Positions 1-6,543 of a stretch of 15,580 nt of DNA are shown here, one piece after another. The DNA is taken from the NCBI GenBank assembly GCA_015485375.1, contig WFTU01000196.1, forward strand, positions 1 to 15,580. The letters run 5' to 3'. Origin of the DNA: Paracoccaceae bacterium. GTDB taxonomy: Bacteria > Pseudomonadota > Alphaproteobacteria > Rhodobacterales > Rhodobacteraceae. The number at the start of each line of letters is the position of its first letter. Positions within the stretch are counted from its first letter, which is position 1. The position numbers were made by a program, and so were the translations under genes. A model generated the notes under the pieces. The model ran no database searches, was not told where the DNA came from, and saw only the letters and a list, made by a program, of their open reading frames with translations.

Positions 1-365
1 GCGAATGGGGCGAGGTCCCGCCCGAAGCCGCCGCCGCCATCAACGAGACGCTGGCGCGTGGAAACCGCGTCATCCCCGTCGGCACCACCGCGCTCCGCCT
101 GATCGAGACCGCCGCCACCGCGCCCGACCAAATCGCGCCGTGGACGGGTGACACCGATATCTTCATCCGTCCGGGATATAAATTCAAGGTTACCAAAGGC
201 TTGATGACCAATTTCCATCTGCCGAAATCCACGCTTCTGATGCTGGTTTCCGCCCTGATGGGTTATGATCGTGTGCGCAAAATCTACGCCCACGCCATCG
301 CCGAAAACTACCGGTTCTTTTCCTATGGTGACAGCTCGCTTTTGCTGCCTCAAACCGACACCTGA
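1..365 (+). CDS. queA: S-adenosylmethionine:tRNA ribosyltransferase-isomerase, C-terminal part
   Basis: The 5' end lies outside the window; the reading frame starts at base 3 and ends at TGA 363-365, giving about 120 C-terminal residues. QueA transfers and isomerises the ribose of SAM onto 7-aminomethyl-7-deazaguanine at the tRNA wobble position to form epoxyqueuosine. The visible part carries family blocks: GTTALRLIET, DIFIRPGYKFK, LMTNFHLPKSTLLMLVSAL and the terminal ENYRFFSYGDSSLLLP. These match the conserved QueA C-terminus closely. The end is intact, with no frameshift in the visible portion. The next gene starts 68 bases downstream and looks functionally unrelated. A 5-bp stem (GTCGC 367-371 / GCGAC 380-384) follows the stop, too weak to call a terminator. 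Confidence 0.95.
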   Translation, partial: EWGEVPPEAAAAINETLARGNRVIPVGTTALRLIETAATAPDQIAPWTGDTDIFIRPGYKFKVTKGLMTNFHLPKSTLLMLVSALMGYDRVRKIYAHAIAENYRFFSYGDSSLLLPQTDT

Positions 366-432
366 TGTCGCAAATAGCGGCGACGCAGCGCCGCGCGCCT
401 CTAGACTGATCCAACTCTGACGCGGGATTGCC

Positions 433-1695
433 ATGACCTACATCCTCAAAAACGCATGGGCGCTGTTGCTCGGCATGCTGCTGCTGATGGCCGGCAACGG
501 CCTGCAGGGCACATTGCTCGGTATTCGTGGCTCGCTGGAGGGATTCTCGCCCACCACCATGTCCTACGTCATGTCCGGTTATTTCCTCGGCTTCCTCGGC
601 GGCTCGAAAATGGCGCCGATGATGATCCGCCGCGTTGGCCATGTGCGGGTGTTCGCGGCGCTCGGATCTCTTGCCTCGGCCGTGTTCATCCTGTTTCCGG
701 TGGTGCCCGACCCGATCCTCTGGACCCTGATGCGTATCGTCGTCGGTTTCTGTTTCTCCGGCGTCTATGTGGTCGCCGAAAGCTGGCTGAACGACGCTGC
801 CACCAATGAAACCCGCGGGCAGGCGCTCTCGGCCTATGTCATTGTGCAGATGGCCGGAATTCTGTTCGCGCAGGTCATGCTGAACTTCGCCGACGTCGGC
901 GGCTACACCCTGTTCGTCGCCATGTCGGTAATGGTTTCCCTGTCTTTCATGCCGATTCTGCTCTCGATCAGCCCGGCACCGGTGTTCCACGCCTCCAAAC
1001 CCATGAGCATGGCCGAGCTTTACAAAATTTCCCCTCTCGGCACGGTCGGGATTTTCCTGCTCGGCGCTATTATCGCAACGCTGTTCGGCATGGCACCGGT
1101 TTACGGCACCGCCAAGGGCCTGAGCGTGGCCGAGATTTCCATCCTTGTCGGCATGATCTACCTCGGCGCGCTGCTGCTGCAATACCCCGTCGGCTGGCTG
1201 TCGGACCGTATGGATCGCCGCCATCTGATCATCTATATCACCGTGATCGGCGCCCTCGGCATCGCGATTGCGATGCCGTTCCTGTCCTATGCACCTGTCG
1301 TTTATGCGCTGACGTTTTTCGCCGGCGGCTTCGCCAGCCCGCTCTACTCGCTGTTTATTGCCTACACCAACGACTATCTGGAGCCCGACGATATGGCCTC
1401 GGCCTCGGGTGCGCTGATATTCCTGAACGGGGTGGGGGCGGCCGGTGCGCCCGTTCTGGCCGGTATGGCGATGGGGCGCTTCGGGCCGGACAGCTTTTTC
1501 GTCATTCTGGCCCTGCTGTTTGCCTCGATCACCGGCTATGCGCTCTACCGGACCACGCAGCGCGAGGCGACACCGGTCGAGGAAACCTCGGCCTACGCGC
1601 CGGTGCTGCCGCAAGCCTCCCCGATTGCCGTCGAGGTGGCGCAGGAAGTCGCGATCGAGATGGCCGAGGAAGAGGCGGAAAACGAGGCCGAATAG
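433..1695 (+). CDS. MFS transporter, YcaD-like, with acidic C-terminal tail
   Basis: A 420-residue inner-membrane protein with about twelve hydrophobic segments over residues 1-372, consistent with the major facilitator superfamily. The first half contains YFLGFLGG followed by a basic loop (MIRRVGHVR, about residue 65). VAESWLNDAATNETRGQALS (about 115-135) is the block typical of the YcaD/YfkF-like subgroup, and the mid-protein GWLSDRMDRRHLI is the second-half version of the MFS loop 2-3 signature. After the last membrane segment there is a hydrophilic tail of about 45 residues, rich in Ala and Glu (ends EMAEEEAENEAE). This is not part of the core fold and probably lies in the cytoplasm. The substrate cannot be told from the sequence. 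The ATG at 433 fits the first membrane segment; the ribosome site in front is weak (GCGGGA). Confidence 0.88.
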   Translation: MTYILKNAWALLLGMLLLMAGNGLQGTLLGIRGSLEGFSPTTMSYVMSGYFLGFLGGSKMAPMMIRRVGHVRVFAALGSLASAVFILFPVVPDPILWTLMRIVVGFCFSGVYVVAESWLNDAATNETRGQALSAYVIVQMAGILFAQVMLNFADVGGYTLFVAMSVMVSLSFMPILLSISPAPVFHASKPMSMAELYKISPLGTVGIFLLGAIIATLFGMAPVYGTAKGLSVAEISILVGMIYLGALLLQYPVGWLSDRMDRRHLIIYITVIGALGIAIAMPFLSYAPVVYALTFFAGGFASPLYSLFIAYTNDYLEPDDMASASGALIFLNGVGAAGAPVLAGMAMGRFGPDSFFVILALLFASITGYALYRTTQREATPVEETSAYAPVLPQASPIAVEVAQEVAIEMAEEEAENEAE

Positions 1696-1714
1696 CCAAA
1701 AACTGCCGCAACGT

Positions 1715-1743
1715 CATTTTTTACTTGGAAAATGAAAAAAATG
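1715..1743 (+). promoter_or_regulatory. AT-rich dyad between MFS gene and DUF924 gene
   Basis: CATTTT (1715-1720) faces AAAATG (1729-1734) across 8 bases, and CATTTTTT (1715-1722) can alternatively pair with AAAAAATG (1736-1743). It sits in the 89-bp gap in an otherwise GC-rich neighbourhood. There is no U-run after it on the plus strand, so it is a poor terminator for the MFS gene. A promoter or operator region for the following gene is equally possible. The role is inferred only from position and composition. Confidence 0.3.
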
Positions 1744-1784
1744 TGCTTTCATGGTGGTGAGCATTACGGGCGAGGAGCAGAAAA

Positions 1785-2351
1785 ATGCACGAGCAGGCAG
1801 CCGAAATCCTGGAATTCTGGGAAGGCGTCGGAGAGCAGGGCTGGTATGCCGTTTCCGAAGAACTCGACAATGAAATTCGCGACCGGTTTCTGGACCTCTG
1901 GCGCGACGTGCGGGGCGGGGCGCACAAGGACTGGCAGCTCCATCCGGAAGAATCCCTTGCGCTGATCATCCTGCTCGACCAGTTCCCGCGCAACATGTTC
2001 CGCGGCAGCGGCGATTCTTTTGCCTCCGACCGCATGGCACTTTGCATTGCCAAGAAGGCGTTGCGCCTGAACTTCGACCAGAAAATCGAGCCGCCGATGC
2101 GCAGCTTTTTCTACCTGCCCTTCATGCACTCGGAATCGCCGCTGGATCAGGACGAATCCGTGCGCGCCTTCAAGACCCGCATGCCCATTGGCGGCAACAT
2201 GCTGCACGCGCGCGCCCATCGGCAGGTCATCCGCGATTTCGGCCGTTTCCCTTACCGCAATGACGCGCTGGGCCGTCCCTCGACAGATGAAGAGCGTGCC
2301 TATCTCGAAGCGGGGGGATACGGGTATACCGTTAAAAACATGAGCGAATAG
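1785..2351 (+). CDS. DUF924 family protein
   Basis: A 188-residue soluble protein, full length for the DUF924 (PF06041) family. It shows the family's order of blocks: an N-terminal EILEFWEG; W/PEESLALIILLDQFPRNMFRG in the first third; FASDRMALCIAKKAL; then FFYLPFMHSES followed by HRQVIRDFGRFPYRN near the C-terminus. The family is an all-helical, TPR-like fold found across proteobacteria and eukaryotes; its biochemical role is not established, so none is assigned. The start at 1785 has a good ribosome site (GAGGAG 1772-1777). It stands alone between a transporter and lpdA, 77 bases before the latter. The conserved His, Arg and Asp residues suggest a functional pocket, but that is inference. 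Confidence 0.9.
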   Translation: MHEQAAEILEFWEGVGEQGWYAVSEELDNEIRDRFLDLWRDVRGGAHKDWQLHPEESLALIILLDQFPRNMFRGSGDSFASDRMALCIAKKALRLNFDQKIEPPMRSFFYLPFMHSESPLDQDESVRAFKTRMPIGGNMLHARAHRQVIRDFGRFPYRNDALGRPSTDEERAYLEAGGYGYTVKNMSE

Positions 2352-2387
2352 CCTTCGCTCAATCCGCTCTGGCCGCGCGCAAAAATA

Positions 2388-2404
2388 TAGTTTAATACTA
2401 GACT
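2388..2404 (+). promoter_or_regulatory. AT-rich dyad and possible -10 region upstream of lpdA
   Basis: TAGT (2388-2391) and ACTA (2397-2400) form an inverted repeat around TTAAT, directly followed by TAGACT (2399-2404), a possible -10 hexamer, and an AT-rich run to 2410. It lies 25-40 bases before the lpdA start in a GC-rich region, so it probably holds the lpdA promoter and perhaps an operator. No convincing -35 is seen at 16-18 bases. The binding factor is unknown. Confidence 0.35.
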
Positions 2405-2428
2405 AAATTTCCAAACGCGGAGAATCCC

Positions 2429-3823
2429 ATGTCGAACGCTTCCTATGATGTCCTCGTTATCGGTGCCGGTCCGGGCGGTTACGTGGCCGCGATCCGTGCC
2501 GCGCAGCTTGGTTTGAAGGTCGCCGTGGTAGAGCGCGAGCATTTGGGCGGTATCTGCCTGAACTGGGGCTGCATCCCGACCAAGGCCCTGCTGCGCTCGG
2601 CGGAGGTGTTTCACCTGATGGAGCGGGCGAAGGATTTCGGGCTCACGGCAGACAACATCGGCTATGATCTGGCCGAGGTGGTCAAACGCTCGCGCGGTGT
2701 GGCGAAGCAGCTTTCTGGCGGCGTCGGCCATCTGCTGAAGAAGAACAAGATCACCGTCATCATGGGCGAGGCGAAAATCGATGCGCCCGGCAAGGTTTCG
2801 GTAAAAACCGACAAGGGGACCGAGGCGCTGACCGCGAAAAACATCATCCTCGCCACCGGCGCACGGGCGCGCGAATTGCCGGGGCTGGAGGCTGATGGAA
2901 ACCGGGTCTGGAGCTACAAACACGCGCTCAACCCGCCGCATATGCCGAAAAAGCTGCTGGTGATCGGTTCCGGTGCCATCGGCATCGAGTTCGCCCGCTT
3001 CTTCAACCCGCTTGGCGCCGATACCACCGTGGTCGAGGTCATGGATCGTGTCCTGCCGGTCGAGGATGCGGAAATTTCCGCCTTTGCCAGGAAGCAGTTC
3101 GTCAAGCAGGGCATGAAGATCATGGAGAAAACCATGGTCAAGCAGCTTGATCGTGGCAAGGGCAAGGTGGTCGCGCATATTGAATCGAACGGCAAGGTCG
3201 AGAAACAGGAATTCGACACGGTGATTTCCGCCGTCGGCATTGTCGGCAATGTCGAAAACCTCGGGCTGGAAGCGATCGGCGTGAAGATCGACCGCACCCA
3301 TGTAGTGACCGACGAATATTGCGGCACCGGTGTCGCCGGACTTTATGCCATCGGCGACATAGCCGGTGCGCCGTGGCTGGCGCACAAGGCCAGCCACGAG
3401 GGTGTTATGGTGGCCGAGAAAATCGCCGGCCTGAAACCGCATGCCGTCAAGCCCGAGGCGATTGCCGGTTGCACCTATTGCCACCCGCAGGTCGCCTCGG
3501 TCGGCTATACGGAGGCGAAGGCGAAGGAGCTGGGCTACGAGATCAAGGTTGGTCGCTTCCCCTTCATCGGCAACGGCAAGGCCATTGCGCTTGGCGAGCC
3601 GGAGGGGATGATCAAGACCGTGTTCGACGCGAAAACCGGCGAGTTGCTGGGCGCGCATATGGTCGGGCCGGAAGTGACCGAACTCATTCAGGGCTATATC
3701 GTCGGGCGCAAGCTGGAAACGACAGAGCAGGATCTGATGGAAACCGTCTTCCCGCATCCGACCCTGTCGGAAGCCATGCACGAGAGTGTTCTGGATGCCT
3801 ATGGGAGGGCGATCCACTTCTAG
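2429..3823 (+). CDS. lpdA: dihydrolipoyl dehydrogenase (E3)
   Basis: A 464-residue FAD-dependent disulfide oxidoreductase, full length for the E3 subunit of 2-oxoacid dehydrogenase complexes. It reoxidises dihydrolipoamide with NAD+. Seen in order: N-terminal FAD-binding IGAGPGGYVAAIRAA (11-25); the redox pair C43/C48 in GGICLNWGCIPTK; NAD-binding VIGSGAIGIEFAR (178-190); second FAD motif YAIGDIAG (306-313); and the interface motif with H443 and E448 in HPTLSE, the His-Glu dyad that acts as general base. The ATG at 2429 has GGAGA at 2419-2423. The gene is not beside E1/E2 genes, so the complex it serves (pyruvate, 2-oxoglutarate, branched-chain, or glycine cleavage) cannot be read from context. 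Roseobacters often hold more than one lpd gene. A palindromic terminator follows. Confidence 0.96.
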   Translation: MSNASYDVLVIGAGPGGYVAAIRAAQLGLKVAVVEREHLGGICLNWGCIPTKALLRSAEVFHLMERAKDFGLTADNIGYDLAEVVKRSRGVAKQLSGGVGHLLKKNKITVIMGEAKIDAPGKVSVKTDKGTEALTAKNIILATGARARELPGLEADGNRVWSYKHALNPPHMPKKLLVIGSGAIGIEFARFFNPLGADTTVVEVMDRVLPVEDAEISAFARKQFVKQGMKIMEKTMVKQLDRGKGKVVAHIESNGKVEKQEFDTVISAVGIVGNVENLGLEAIGVKIDRTHVVTDEYCGTGVAGLYAIGDIAGAPWLAHKASHEGVMVAEKIAGLKPHAVKPEAIAGCTYCHPQVASVGYTEAKAKELGYEIKVGRFPFIGNGKAIALGEPEGMIKTVFDAKTGELLGAHMVGPEVTELIQGYIVGRKLETTEQDLMETVFPHPTLSEAMHESVLDAYGRAIHF

Positions 3824-3878
3824 AACCCGCCCGCAATTCCGGACGCAACGTTTGGCGTTAATGCGCTGAAATATCAGG

Positions 3879-3913
3879 AAAAAAGGGAAAAGTTGGCAAT
3901 TGCCAACTTTTCC
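3879..3913. terminator. bidirectional rho-independent terminator between lpdA and SYLF gene
   Basis: GGAAAAGTTGGC (3886-3897) pairs perfectly with GCCAACTTTTCC (3902-3913) around an AATT loop, a 12-bp stem. For the minus strand it is followed by six T (complement of 3879-3884), and it lies immediately after the minus-strand stop at 3917-3919. For lpdA the U-run is within the stem arm (CTTTT). Its place between two convergent genes supports termination from both sides, better for the minus-strand gene. Confidence 0.85.
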
Positions 3914-3916
3914 TGA

Positions 3917-4468
3917 CTAGCGCACCAGCCGCGAGTATTTCGCGCCTTCCAACGTAGCCCCGACGATCAGCCCTTGCTGTCCGAATACCAGAGCGATGAC
4001 CGGCAGGTTTATGGTATTTGTGGAAACGCCAATCGCGGCCGAATCTTCAGCCGTTGTGTACTGCGCGTCTACGCCGAGCTGCCAGCCGTCGGAATAGCGG
4101 AAACCGGCGAGGGTTTCCTGCGTCATGAAAAACAGCGCGTGGCCGTATTTCTGCACGCCGACCTGCAGCCCGAAGGAGGCAGCGGTGAAGCTGAAATAAT
4201 CGACCTTGGCGTCGCCGATCATCAGAACCCCTTCGCCGTAGGCACCGCCAAGCAGCAAGCCGGCCTCGGTGATTTCGGGGATGATCAGCATACCGGCGGC
4301 GCGTTCGGCAAGCTGCCGTGCGCCGGGAACAGTGCGGAACAGTTCGGCCCGTGCCGAGTCCGTGTCGGCGTCGATTTCGCTGCGGGATTTGTTGATGCCG
4401 ACGGCGGTGCAGGCGGCCAGCGTTGCACTGCCTGCCATCAGAAAGCCGCGTCGTGTCCAGTTGGTCAT
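3917..4468 (-). CDS. SYLF/Ysc84-domain lipid-binding protein, Tat-type lipoprotein signal
   Basis: A 183-residue exported protein. The N-terminus TRRGFLMAGSATLAAC combines a twin-arginine pattern (R6-R7 then F9-L10) with a lipobox ending at C20, so Tat export followed by lipidation is predicted. The rest matches the SYLF (Ysc84 actin-binding-like, PF04366) domain: an early helix with ARQLAERAAGMLIIPEI, then a Gly-rich beta region (GLLLGGAYGEGVLM, FGLQVGVQKYGHALFFMT, and a terminal LIVGATLEGAKYSR). Eukaryotic SYLF domains bind phosphoinositides; the bacterial role is undefined, probably cell-envelope lipid binding. AGGAG lies about 8 bases before the ATG at 4468. It is monocistronic, convergent with lpdA, with the terminator directly at its stop. 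Confidence 0.9.
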   Translation of the reverse strand: MTNWTRRGFLMAGSATLAACTAVGINKSRSEIDADTDSARAELFRTVPGARQLAERAAGMLIIPEITEAGLLLGGAYGEGVLMIGDAKVDYFSFTAASFGLQVGVQKYGHALFFMTQETLAGFRYSDGWQLGVDAQYTTAEDSAAIGVSTNTINLPVIALVFGQQGLIVGATLEGAKYSRLVR

Positions 4469-4576
4469 GGGAATTCTCCTGTAATACTGCCTCGCCGGTC
4501 TGTTGCCGGATGCACACAGGCTATCACGGCCCGCGCGGGGGCGCTAGCATGTTGATAATGCTTGGCCAAAACCTGC

Positions 4577-4844
4577 CTAGGGCGTAGACTTATAAATCAC
4601 GCGTCGCCAGCGCGAACCTCGCGAAATATCAATGGTTTGGGACGCGCCGCACAGGGTAGCCCCCTTTGCAAGCGGCCCACGCCATTGAGATGAAGCGAGG
4701 ATCGCGCCCTTCGGGTTTGGCGGATTTTCGCCCCGAGTGCGTTGCAAAGCCTTGAAATAGAACCGCTATTCCTGCGGCCCTGCGCCTGCTCGGGACGAAA
4801 ATCTGCCAAACTGGCGGCGCGGGGTTTACAGGTCTACGCCCTAG
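4577..4844. repeat. MITE-like structured palindromic element at hemB 3' end
   Basis: This fills most of the 372-base gap 4469-4840; the part 4469-4576 holds only the SYLF ribosome site and nothing else I can identify. The outer 13 bases at each end are perfect inverted repeats (CTAGGGCGTAGAC 4577-4589, complement 4832-4844). The repeat extends to 34 bases per arm with 5 mismatches, three of which become G-U pairs in a plus-strand RNA. Both ends carry CTAG, compatible with duplication of TA (IS630/Tc1-like) or of a YTAR site (IS5-like) on insertion. Inside are a second 22-bp stem and further hairpins. There is no credible ORF. The right CTAG supplies the TAG stop of hemB. Read as a non-autonomous mobile or dispersed repeat; family unnamed. 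Confidence 0.7.
4716..4810. repeat. inner inverted repeat / nested hairpin of the 4577-4844 element
   Basis: TTTGGCGGATTTTCGCCCCGAG-type arm at 4716-4737 pairs with 4789-4810 at 20 of 22 positions, and one of the two differences can be a wobble pair. The 51-base interval holds two smaller stems in the minus-strand reading: an 8-bp stem with two G-U pairs (complement of 4768-4783 region against 4743-4751), and AATAG / CTATT around CGGTT (4755-4769). Nested stems with wobble-tolerated differences suggest that an RNA or cruciform fold is maintained. Confidence 0.6.
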
Positions 4845-5848
4845 AGGTCCTCGTTCAGCAGGATCCGCGCCGTGCGGTTGGCAAAATAGGTGAGAATCCC
4901 GTCGCAACCGGCACGTTTGAAAGCGCCGAGGCTTTCCAGCATCGCTGCATCCTGATCGATCCAGCCGTTCTGTCCGGCGGCGCAGATCATCGCGTATTCG
5001 CCGCTGACCTGATAGGCGAATGTCGGCACGCCGAATTCCGACTTTACCCGCTGGCAGACATCAAGGTAGGGCATCCCCGGTTTCACCATTACCATGTCGG
5101 CGCCTTCGGACAGGTCCTTGGCAACCTCGCGCAGGGCCTCGTCGGTGTTGCCGAAATCCATCTGGTAGGTTTTCTTGTCGCCCTTCAGCGCGCCATTGGC
5201 CCCGACAGCATCACGGAACGGTCCGTAAAAGGCGCTGGCGTATTTGGCGGAGTAGCTCATGATCGCCACATCGGCGAAATCGTGGCTCTCCAATGCCTGA
5301 CGCATGATGCCGATACGCCCGTCCATCATGTCGCTGGGGCCAAGGATATCGGCTCCGGATTCCGCCTGCGCCAGCGTCTGTTTTTCCAGCGCCATCAGGG
5401 TTTCGTCGTTGAGGATGATCCCGTCACGCACGATGCCGTCATGGCCGTCAGAGTTGTAAGGGTCAAGCGCCACGTCGAGCATGATGCCGATGTCCGGCAC
5501 CTTTGCCTTGATCGCGCGGGTGGCGCGGTTGACGAGGTTTTCCATGTTCCAGGCCTCGGCCGCATCCGGTGTTTTCTTTGCTGGATCGGTGTAGGGAAAC
5601 AGGGCGATGACGGGAATGCCGAGGGTCGCGGCCTCCTCGGCGGCGATCGCCGCGTTGTCGATGCTCAGGCGGTCAACACCGGGGAGCGAGGCCACGGGCT
5701 CGCGGATGCCTTCGCCCTCGCGGATGAAAATCGGCCAGATCAGATCCGAGACGCCCAGAGCGGTTTCGCGCACAAGGTCGCGCATCCACGGGGTGCGGCG
5801 CAGGCGGCGCGAGCGGCTGAGCGGGAAGGGGGCGTGAATCGGGTTCAT
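4841..5848 (-). CDS. hemB: delta-aminolevulinic acid dehydratase (porphobilinogen synthase)
   Basis: HemB condenses two 5-aminolevulinate molecules to porphobilinogen, the first pyrrole of haem and (bacterio)chlorophyll. The protein is 335 residues, normal for the family. Schiff-base lysine K256 lies in MVMVKPGMPYLDV, and the second active-site lysine K202 in MSYSAKYASAFYGPF. In place of the zinc-binding cysteines it has DVALDPYNSDGHDG (125-138), the Asp-rich version of Mg/metal-independent alphaproteobacterial enzymes. The ATG at 5848 is preferred over an upstream ATG at 5977: it has GAGG about 9 bases ahead, and the extra 43 residues are low-complexity Arg/Pro sequence that overlaps the divergent gene's start. 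The stop TAG falls in the CTAG end of the structured element, which therefore forms the 3' untranslated region of its mRNA. Confidence 0.96.
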   Translation of the reverse strand: MNPIHAPFPLSRSRRLRRTPWMRDLVRETALGVSDLIWPIFIREGEGIREPVASLPGVDRLSIDNAAIAAEEAATLGIPVIALFPYTDPAKKTPDAAEAWNMENLVNRATRAIKAKVPDIGIMLDVALDPYNSDGHDGIVRDGIILNDETLMALEKQTLAQAESGADILGPSDMMDGRIGIMRQALESHDFADVAIMSYSAKYASAFYGPFRDAVGANGALKGDKKTYQMDFGNTDEALREVAKDLSEGADMVMVKPGMPYLDVCQRVKSEFGVPTFAYQVSGEYAMICAAGQNGWIDQDAAMLESLGAFKRAGCDGILTYFANRTARILLNEDL

Positions 5849-5927
5849 GGCGGGCCTCGTGCGGTTGGTTTCGACTGAAATGCCACGGCGCGGCGGGTCG
5901 GCACAAGGGGTTTTGCGGAATTGGTGA

Positions 5928-5955
5928 TTGATAAACCCTGATGGCGCATTAGATT
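5928..5955 (+). promoter_or_regulatory. candidate sigma-70 promoter for the small membrane protein gene
   Basis: TTGATA (5928-5933) is followed after 16 bases by TAGATT (5950-5955), about 20 bases before the start codon at 5976. It lies in the gap divergent from hemB. Assigned by match and position only. Confidence 0.4.
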
Positions 5956-5975
5956 GCCATCGGAACGGAGGGCAC

Positions 5976-6491
5976 ATGCAACTGCTTCAGTATATAGATT
6001 TGACCAGTTTCTGGAGCCTCTGGTACTGGGTTCTGATGATCATCACCTGGTCGATGACCTCTCACTGGACTATCGGTGTGCCATTTGATGCGGTGGTGCG
6101 GGCCGACAGGCAGGGCGGTGTTTTCGCCGAACATCTGGATACGCTGGTCGAGATCAATGTGCACCGTCTGCTGTATTATTTCGAGCGCGGCGGGGTGTTT
6201 TTCGCGGCCTTTGTCGGGTTTGTGCTGGCCGGCCTCGGGACGCTGGGGATTTATTTCGGTAACGAGGTGGCGCTGGCGTTTTTCATGCTGCTGGCGCCAT
6301 TATCGCTGGTCATGGCGTTTTCGGTGCGCTTTGCCTATCGCGTCCGGCAGGAAGGGTGGCGGGGGAGCGAGTTGCGCACGCATATGCGCTGGCGGCGGTT
6401 CTGGAATCAGGTGATCGGGATCCTCGCGATTTCGGCTGCCTCGGCCGTTGCGGTCTGGATCAATCTGGTGATGCTCGGGTATCTTCCGTAA
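5976..6491 (+). CDS. small integral membrane protein, SufBCD-component-annotated family of Rhodobacteraceae
   Basis: 171 residues from the ATG at 5976, which has GGAGGG at 5967-5972; the frame is open further up, but the upstream start lacks a ribosome site. It has an N-terminal hydrophobic segment (SFWSLWYWVLMIITWSM, about 9-26), a polar stretch with GVPFDAVVRADRQGG and VEINVHRLLYYFE, two close membrane segments (about 72-115), a basic loop (RVRQEGWRGSEL...RWRRF), and a last membrane segment at the C-terminus. It resembles proteins named 'component of SufBCD complex' in roseobacter genomes. That name is recalled, not derived from this sequence, and no Suf gene is nearby. The true function is unknown. 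It is convergent with ilvC and ends at a strong terminator. Confidence 0.8.
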   Translation: MQLLQYIDLTSFWSLWYWVLMIITWSMTSHWTIGVPFDAVVRADRQGGVFAEHLDTLVEINVHRLLYYFERGGVFFAAFVGFVLAGLGTLGIYFGNEVALAFFMLLAPLSLVMAFSVRFAYRVRQEGWRGSELRTHMRWRRFWNQVIGILAISAASAVAVWINLVMLGYLP

Positions 6492-6492
6492 A

Positions 6493-6525
6493 AAAGCCCC
6501 GCGGAACAGGGTCCCGCGGGGCTTT
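6493..6525. terminator. strong bidirectional terminator between membrane protein gene and ilvC
   Basis: AAAGCCCCGCGG (6493-6504) pairs fully with CCGCGGGGCTTT (6514-6525) around a 9-base loop. A-run and T-run flanks serve both directions. It starts right after the TAA at 6489-6491 and ends 19 bases before the ilvC stop. Confidence 0.93.
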
Positions 6526-6543
6526 GCTGCGACTGGTGCAGGC

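Noticed and set aside
367..384. Possible terminator after queA
   Set aside because: Only a 5-bp stem with an 8-base loop and no U-run.
190..1614. Minus-strand open frame of 474 codons opposite queA and the MFS gene
   Set aside because: Product is His/Arg/Gln/Asp-rich with no family resemblance; it is the antisense shadow of GC-rich codons in a clear MFS gene.
2300..3817. Minus-strand open frame of 505 codons over lpdA
   Set aside because: Fully antisense to lpdA, whose motifs are complete; composition is typical of shadow frames.
4597..4907. Short minus-strand open frames inside the 4577-4844 element (70-92 codons)
   Set aside because: Low-complexity Arg/Pro/Ala products; they arise from GC-rich inverted repeats, and no transposase motif is present.
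5849..5977. Longer hemB start at 5977
   Set aside because: Extra residues are not conserved-looking and would overlap the divergent gene's leader; the inner ATG has GAGG at the right distance.
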